Source: Agrostemma githago
Taxonomy: Eukaryota > Streptophyta > Magnoliopsida > Caryophyllales > Caryophyllaceae
Direction: 5' to 3'
NCBI GenBank assembly: GCA_958450325.1
Contig: OY288243.1
Span: 54,263,378 to 54,327,377 of the forward strand
DNA: 64,000 nucleotides
Shown: piece after piece, positions 58,087-64,000 of the stretch
Numbering within the stretch: position 1 is the first letter of the stretch
Layout: each line of letters starts with the position of its first letter
Notes under the pieces: model-generated
What the model was told of the DNA's origin: nothing
The model's database searches: none
The model's input: the letters and a program-made list of their open reading frames with translations, nothing else
Position numbers and translations under genes: made by a program

Positions 58087-58349
58087 GAGGCAAAGTCGGC
58101 ATTACTACAAAATTAGTCATAGACATGACCTAATAGACATAGGTTAAAAGAAAAACCCACATCTATTTTTAATAGACATTGGTTATTTAAAAAACCTATG
58201 TATACAAAAGAGAATATACATAGGTCAAAATTAAAACTCATGTCCGTAAATTATACACATAGGTCAAAGTAAAACCTATGTCTGTAATATATGAATAGAT
58301 GGAGGGCATATAGGAAACCCATGTATATTGATGTAATACTAATAAAGTA

Positions 58350-61300
58350 GTGACACATGTCTATTCTATTAGTCCTAATAAACTATTAATATTCTATTAC
58401 TTTATTAGTCCTAATAAAGGAGTAAACCTTTATTAGATTCGCTGCCTTTTCTTTATTCTATTACTTTATCCTACGCAGCCTTTTCTTTCAATTTTTTTCA
58501 TTTCACTCGGTAGCCATACATAGAAAACGAAGCGCAGCCATGAAAACGAAGCTCCGACATACTCAATTTCACTCCTAATTCAGAAGTCGCTTCTTCAATC
58601 CGTCAATCCTCCGGCAGTTTCTTCTTCAATTCCTTCAGTAATCCATCGCCTCCTCTGTAATATTAGCTTTTTTTATTAATTTGATTAATTTCGTTTTTTT
58701 GTTTAGGGTTTTTGATTTACGATGAATTTGGAATCTGGGTTGATACCTGTTGCATTCTTATCTTTCTTGTTCATATGAATTCGTGATTTTTTAGGTTTGT
58801 TTGATTTGTGAAATGGTTAGTTTAGGTTTTATGATTTCACGTTATTGATGGTTTATATTCGATTTTGGGGTTTTAGGGTTTTCGATTTGTGAATTTGGAT
58901 CCACATTTTGTTTAGGTTGAATTTGGGGTTTTCACGTTATTGTTGATTTTGATTTTGGGGTTTTCACGTTATTGTTGGTTTTGGGGTTTTCACGTTATTG
59001 TTGGTTTTATTTGACAAATATTAGGGTTTTATGAAATGGTTAGTTTTGTCTTCACTGTTTTAGCTCCTTAAAAATTTGATTGACTTTGTTTTTCGTTTAG
59101 GGTTTTTTATTTAATTTTTCTATTGTTAGTTAATTTCTGTTTATGTTTTCTGTGTTTCCTAAGCTAATCGATCGCCTCATCCTCTGTATTTCAGTAATCG
59201 ATCGCCTCGTTCTTTGTATTTCAGTAATCGATCGCCTCCTCCTTTGTATTTCAGGAATCGATTGTCTCCTCTGTAAGTCGCTTGTTATACTTTTTCCTGT
59301 AATGACGTAAGAAACACTTTGATTAATCATATTTGTTGAATTTTATAAGGCGACTATCAACTCTGTCAAAACCTGAAAGGTGACGGTTGAAGGCACAATA
59401 GTAATTTTATACTCAAACACGTTCTCTCGCACAAATTCTTTGGGTTTAAACTTTGAAATATGGAGGCAACACATGCCTCTTCATATAGTCAGTCATGTAT
59501 ATATACTATAAGTTGTAACAGCGACTATTAAAACAAATTGTTCATACTATAAGTACTAAAAAGTGAAAGTGGTAGTAGTAAAATGAGATTGGCATATACT
59601 CCTATACTATACCTTAAGATTGTGGGGAGTAGAGACAGAAAGAGGAGGGAACAAGGCAGTAGTGGAGTGATGATGAGATGAAAGTCTAGCAGGAAGCAGT
59701 GGTAGAGTTGACAGTAAATTACTATAGTTTGGAAGTTTAACTATTTTAGGTTAACAAACGGTTTTCATTTGAAGAAACATTGGTAGAGTTGACAGTTTAC
59801 TATAGTTTGATATGTCGTTTTACTCGTTCATATATAGTGACAAATTTATATAATACTACACTATGCTAATCATTCACAAGTGCATGGTACGTACGTACTG
59901 ACCTAACAATTATTATTATGAGTACGTAGTATGAATTATATGTATATATATTTTCTTGGGTTTTGGTTTGAAATTATGGAAGGCAGTGCTTTGATTTGTA
60001 CCTTATTAGGTTATCAGAATTACATGTACTATGAGTAATATAGTTTGGATCCAAATTATTGGGAGTAATTATTGTATAGAGAGAGACGGTATATTGATAA
60101 CGTTTTTATTATTATAAGATCTTTAACGTAGTAGTGGTTACACTTTTATGAGTACTTTTTAGTGTATTATGCTATGAAGTAATGATCGAGTTTTTCTTAC
60201 TAAGCTTAATTAATTAAGTGAGACGGTTTCACGGAAGATTTGTACATCAATAATAGTTTGTATTCATGCATTGTTCTATGTGTAAGTCCTTTTAAACTTA
60301 TTTTTGGGCCATTTAGTTCTCTCAGTTCAGTTTAGTTTAAGTTAGATAAATTCGGTTTTTAGGATGAAGAATTTCAACTAGAACAACTAGCCATGCAGCT
60401 GGTATCCATATCTTTGTTGTGGTAATGCCAACGTGAATCGATTTGCCATAATTCAGAGTAATTGAAATCAAGCTTGAGGAATAGAGGAGTATGTAGTCTA
60501 GCAAAGTGTGAGTAAAAATGAGATTGCAGATTAGTAGTTAATAGGCTTCTTCCACGTGGCTGCTTCAATCAAACAAAATGGATAGTGTTCTCAACTAAAT
60601 GATCGCCTCTCAATTTTATGTGGTTATCAATGTCATTCTCCATACATATATCATATACTATATCTCATTTTCCTATATGGATATACTACTTGAGTACTTG
60701 TATCATCATATTCTCTTCTAACCAGTTTCCACCAGTTCTTACTAGTAATCGGTCTAATTGATTTAAGTTTTTAACTTAAAAAAAATGGATGCTTAATCTT
60801 GATAAATTTGAATCTTCTACTTTGATTAGATTTGAGGTCATAGATGATTTGTACATGCATCACTGCGTTTATATACTCTCGCTAGAATATAAATATAAGG
60901 GTTTTGTCTGTTGCTAGCTTATCTTTATCATTCTCATTATGGGTAACTTAGGAGTTAGGTGGTCATGTGGTCATTTAGTACGAGTTTTAATAATGAAGGT
61001 AATGTAGTACCTATAATCTCAAAACCCAATTCAAAATGCCTCATTTTGTTTAGCTTTCTCTCTTAATCAAATCAAAACATGAATTCGTACTTCTTCGCAA
61101 GTGCCATGTTAACTGGATTTATGTCTTGAATGTATTAGTTGTCATTTTTAACATGTCTCGTTGACCGGTCAACCAGTCGGGATTTCGGATTCCGGGGATG
61201 AAACCGTGGTGGGGGCATAGGGACAACGTCCACACAAAAAAAATCAAATTTCTTAGAGTTTTCTACTGGGATTTACTAGCCTTTTCGTATTTTATAGAGT

Positions 61301-61890
61301 GGTATATAAAATACAATTTCTCGAGATATCTCACCTGACAAAGGTACTTGATCTTAATGTATTAAGTACAAGACGGTTTCTCAACAAACGAGAATACTAA
61401 CCTTGTAAAATTTATAAAATACGATTTCTCGAGATATGTCACGTGATGGAGGTACTTAATGTTGATGTATTTAGTGAATCCAGAAAAATCCTAGTTAGTG
61501 TATTTAGTGTACTTGATCTTAATGTATTTAGTGTATTTATAAAATACGATTTCTCGAACCTTAAGGTTCGAGATTATGACAAATCCAGAAAAATCATCCA
61601 TAATTTATGAAGAAATATAAAGGCTAAATCCTAGTTAGTGTTCCTGAATTGAGAAAAACCACATCAAATTAATCATCCAAATAACGAAACATGATATTCG
61701 ATTCAATAATGTAATTGATGACTAATTTCAATTGAGCAGAGGTATCATCATAAACGGTAGAATAAACATGATTTGGGGTAATTGATTTAGGGTTTGATTT
61801 GGGTAATTGATTTTAGGGTTTAATTTGGGCTAAATAAAGAATTTAATTAAGAAAGTTTGGATTAATTAAGTGTATTATTGGAATAAGAAT
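58350..61890. other. AT-rich noncoding interior of the CACTA-like element
   Basis: A CT-rich stretch at 58480-58665 resembles a 5'UTR, followed by sequence like a long first intron (GTTTTTTTGTTTAGGGTTT). A GGGGTTTTCACGTTATTGTTG word is repeated at 58928-59000. Three related CGATTTCTCGAGATAT segments lie at 61310, 61420 and 61545. I see no coding exon here. Confidence 0.4.
59165..59276. repeat. 30-bp tandem repeat in the CACTA-like element
   Basis: Units at 59165, 59195 and 59225 (30 bp each, TAATCGATCGCCTC ... TTGTATTTCAG) and a partial fourth at 59255. Each complete unit ends like a splice acceptor (TATTTCAG). Confidence 0.85.
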
Positions 61891-61891
61891 A

Positions 61892-63999
61892 AGCAGTTCC
61901 TATCAACACTAGAGATTATTTGTACAATGGAAGCACAAGTTATCCTGTTGAGAGAGATCTTGCACTAGAGATCAATTGCAAAAGTGGGAAAGCTAGTTGC
62001 TATGATGATGATGAACCTGCTGATCCATTTGGTGACATACCGGAGATGCTAAGTCATAAATTCTATGTGAAGTCTGCTTTTTCCTAATGAATTTATGTGT
62101 ACATGTTGTGATTTTCTTCTATCTGGTTGTTATATTTTGTTAGGGCCTTGAATGTCAGTTAACCGAAAAATTTTCTACCTTGGGTGAGGCGGTTGGATCT
62201 TTTGTTCGATGGCCGAAAAGTTTAATAAATATTGGATATCCTAAGGTAATTGTCGATGATAATCAATTATAAGTTTTAATTTTTATACGTCATTTACAAT
62301 TCCAATTTGTGTGTTAATATGAAGCTTAATCAGGAAGTAAGACCTCAAGTTACAATGAAGTTAATCGGTGAACAACCAAAACAGCATACTTCTGAAGAAT
62401 CAAAGAAAGCCGAGAGTGGAAAAAGTTTTAGAATAATGGAGTCGTTTGCTACATCAACCGATATTGTGAAAGCTGGTGTGGAACAAAAGTTTGAATCTAG
62501 GAAAATATTGTCTAATTTGGTTAGTATGATGGTTGATGGAGAAAAATCTGAACTTGCTTTGAGTAAGGATGTTGTGGGCTATGAGCAAATAATTTCTCTA
62601 ACAAAGGACGACATCAAATTGTTGTTCAATATGGAAAAACTCAATGTGTTGTGCATTAAGACTTTTGTTGGGCAAGTATGTACTATGTAATCACAACTTG
62701 TAATTATTTTTGAGCACAAAGATGTATACGGTACATAGTAGTATTGATTTTTTTTTTTACATACTACAGGTACTTGCATAGTATTTGTGACAATCATCGA
62801 TATGTGTTTAATTTCGATGTCCGGAATTTCTTTCGATGATTGGGCATAATGCGGATGAGATGACGACGTACATCCATGAGTTCATAAACAAAGGGAGAAA
62901 ACCCATATATTTGGCTCCATTTTATAACAAGTAACTACTTTTTTATTCTAATGCATGATTAAGTGAAGTTAATTTTTGTTATTGATTAAGTGAAGTTGAT
63001 TTTTTCGTTATCAGGGATCTTTGGGTGCTTATAATATTGTATATTGTTGAGCATAATTATGTGTATTGGTTTGACCCACTAGGAAAGTTTGAGCCTTTGG
63101 GATATAAAGCCTCTACTTAATACGTGAGTTTGTCCCAACATGTTAATGCTAATTCTAACAATAATGTTCATAAAAGACAACTTACGTTATTCTATTATAT
63201 TGATTTGATCTTTCTTATCTCGTTGTAGGTCGATAAGGACGTACGGATATGGTGGAGGTACAAGAAAGAGTACTAAAGCACCACAGTGGGTGAAAGTTGA
63301 TGTAAGTGGTGTTTGATTTGAACCAACTCAACTTGATGTAGTATTATTCTTATTACTTGTATTGTAAGGAAAGCCAAACTGCAACAAGTATGGGCATGTG
63401 AATATGTCCCCTGAAGTTCTACCCTATTGTTGCTTTGTATTGTTTTTTACCCTTAGGTTCCACTGAGAGCATGCTTTTCTTGACAAGTACTTTGCTATAT
63501 TGCTATGTGTGTGTGACACATAAGCTTGTTTGGTACTCCCTCATTTTTTATGTTTAGTCCCGTTTTAATTAAATACTCCTCGCAAATTTAAAAAAAAAAA
63601 ACTGGAAGGAACATAAAAATGGAGGGAGTATGATAATTTGATCTGATTTGATGCATGTTGCCTTGTTGGTTCTTAGTTTGTGATTGAATTGCTGATGTTG
63701 GTATATATGTTGCGATAGTGTGCTTGTCAGCCGGGTAACACAGAATGTGGCTACTACATAATGAAGTACATGACCGACTTAATCACTTCTTCTAATTTGA
63801 AGGGAACTATTGATAAGGTAATAAGACTTCGAGCAATACACATTTTCTCTATGTTATAATCAAAGTATTTATATTCTTGAAGTATTCGCTTTCAATTATA
63901 TTGAAATTGTTGGTAGCACTTCAAAGTACTTGCCATGTATTCACAAGAAGACATCGATGAGGTTCGCGATTGTGGGCTAACTATTATCTTCAAAATTAG
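61892..63999 (+). pseudogene. Multi-exon gene for DUF8039 / C48 (Ulp1-like) transposon protein
   Basis: Readable exons, with inferred GT-AG borders: about 61892-62066, 62144-62245, 62334-62675, 62770-62930, 63015-63119, 63229-63301, 63719-63817, 63917-63999. The second gives LTEKFSTLGEAVGSFVRWPKSLI, the DUF8039-like signature of CACTA proteins. The third ends in ISLTKDDIKLLFNMEKLNVLCIK. The fourth to seventh give the Ulp1-type peptidase: KPIYLAPFYNK-DLWVL, YVYWFDPLG, QPGNTECGYYIMKYM. Asp and Cys of the triad are present; the His before Trp is Leu. Frame changes in exons four and eight and a stop after YKAST suggest decay. Family members cleave SUMO-like proteins or are inactive TE passengers. 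Confidence 0.6.
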
Positions 64000-64000
64000 A

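Larger units (their letters stand above)
24771..58102 (+). mobile_element. Element C: Tat-type Ty3/gypsy retrotransposon, cut by D and copia, 3' part missing
   Basis: 5' LTR at 24771-27512, primer site at 27516-27532, leader in three pieces (27533-27648, 43524-44287, 55118-55296), then gag-protease at 55297-58086. The leader pieces join to match the uninterrupted leader of B. After the acidic linker the element stops where the CACTA-like end begins; pol and the 3' LTR are either beyond the window or lost. Confidence 0.88.
58103..64000 (+). mobile_element. Probable CACTA (En/Spm-like) DNA transposon, left end
   Basis: The end reads TACTACAAAATTAG, one base from the CACTACAAAA terminus of CACTA elements. 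Within 250 bp there are many subterminal words in both orientations (ACATAGGTYAAA, AACCTATGTMTR, e.g. 58135, 58190, 58215, 58257, 58270), the layout of CACTA subterminal repeats. A DUF8039/C48-type gene inside fits. The right end is outside the window, so the terminal inverted repeat and 3-bp duplication cannot be tested. Confidence 0.6.

Noticed and set aside
61892..63999. Host SUMO protease gene
   Set aside because: DUF8039-like region fused to a C48 domain lacking the His, with frame breaks, next to a CACTA-like end, points to a transposon gene.

Overview
The window is plant nuclear DNA, almost certainly eudicot heterochromatin made of nested transposable elements. I found no complete host gene and no rRNA, tRNA or CRISPR locus. 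The genus cannot be read from the sequence. Four Ty3/gypsy elements of the Tat/Retand type (tRNA-Arg primer sites, archaeal-type RNase H, antisense genes, 3'UTR tandem arrays) would fit Caryophyllales, where Retand was described, but that is weak inference.

Layout. (1) Element A, a Tat element on the minus strand, runs from beyond the left edge to 23529; its 5' LTR is split by element B (8080-22696, minus, target duplication CACCC). B keeps a recognisable gag-protease-RT-RNaseH-aRNaseH-integrase set with in-frame stops, plus an intron-containing gene on the opposite strand. (2) 23530-24770 is AT-rich DNA with two SINE-like stretches. (3) Element C, a Tat element on the plus strand, starts at 24771 and is cut into three pieces. 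Its 5' leader is first interrupted by element D (27649-43518, minus, duplication TTACC), then by an Angela/BARE-like Ty1/copia element (44288-55112, minus, duplication CGACC, nearly identical LTRs). C resumes with gag-protease at 55297-58086. (4) D and the copia element each carry a solo LTR of one further family: 34614-36286 (ATTCG) in D and 47454-49060 (GTCAT) in copia, the latter directly behind the YVDD codons of reverse transcriptase. (5) From about 58103 to the right edge lies a probable CACTA element with a multi-exon gene for a C48/Ulp1-like protein whose catalytic His position is Leu.

The order of events follows from the nesting: A before B; C before D and copia; D and copia before their solo LTRs. 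Most boundaries rest on TG...CA ends, 5-bp duplications and an empty-site comparison inside the window.

The most interesting signals are shared design features: family-specific GC-rich palindrome arrays just upstream of the LTR TATA boxes in unrelated families; intron-bearing antisense genes in B and D; a noncoding module replacing pol in both A and D; a conserved inverted-repeat box and a second tRNA-Arg-like site in the LTRs; and a conserved motif lying between convergent sense and antisense genes.
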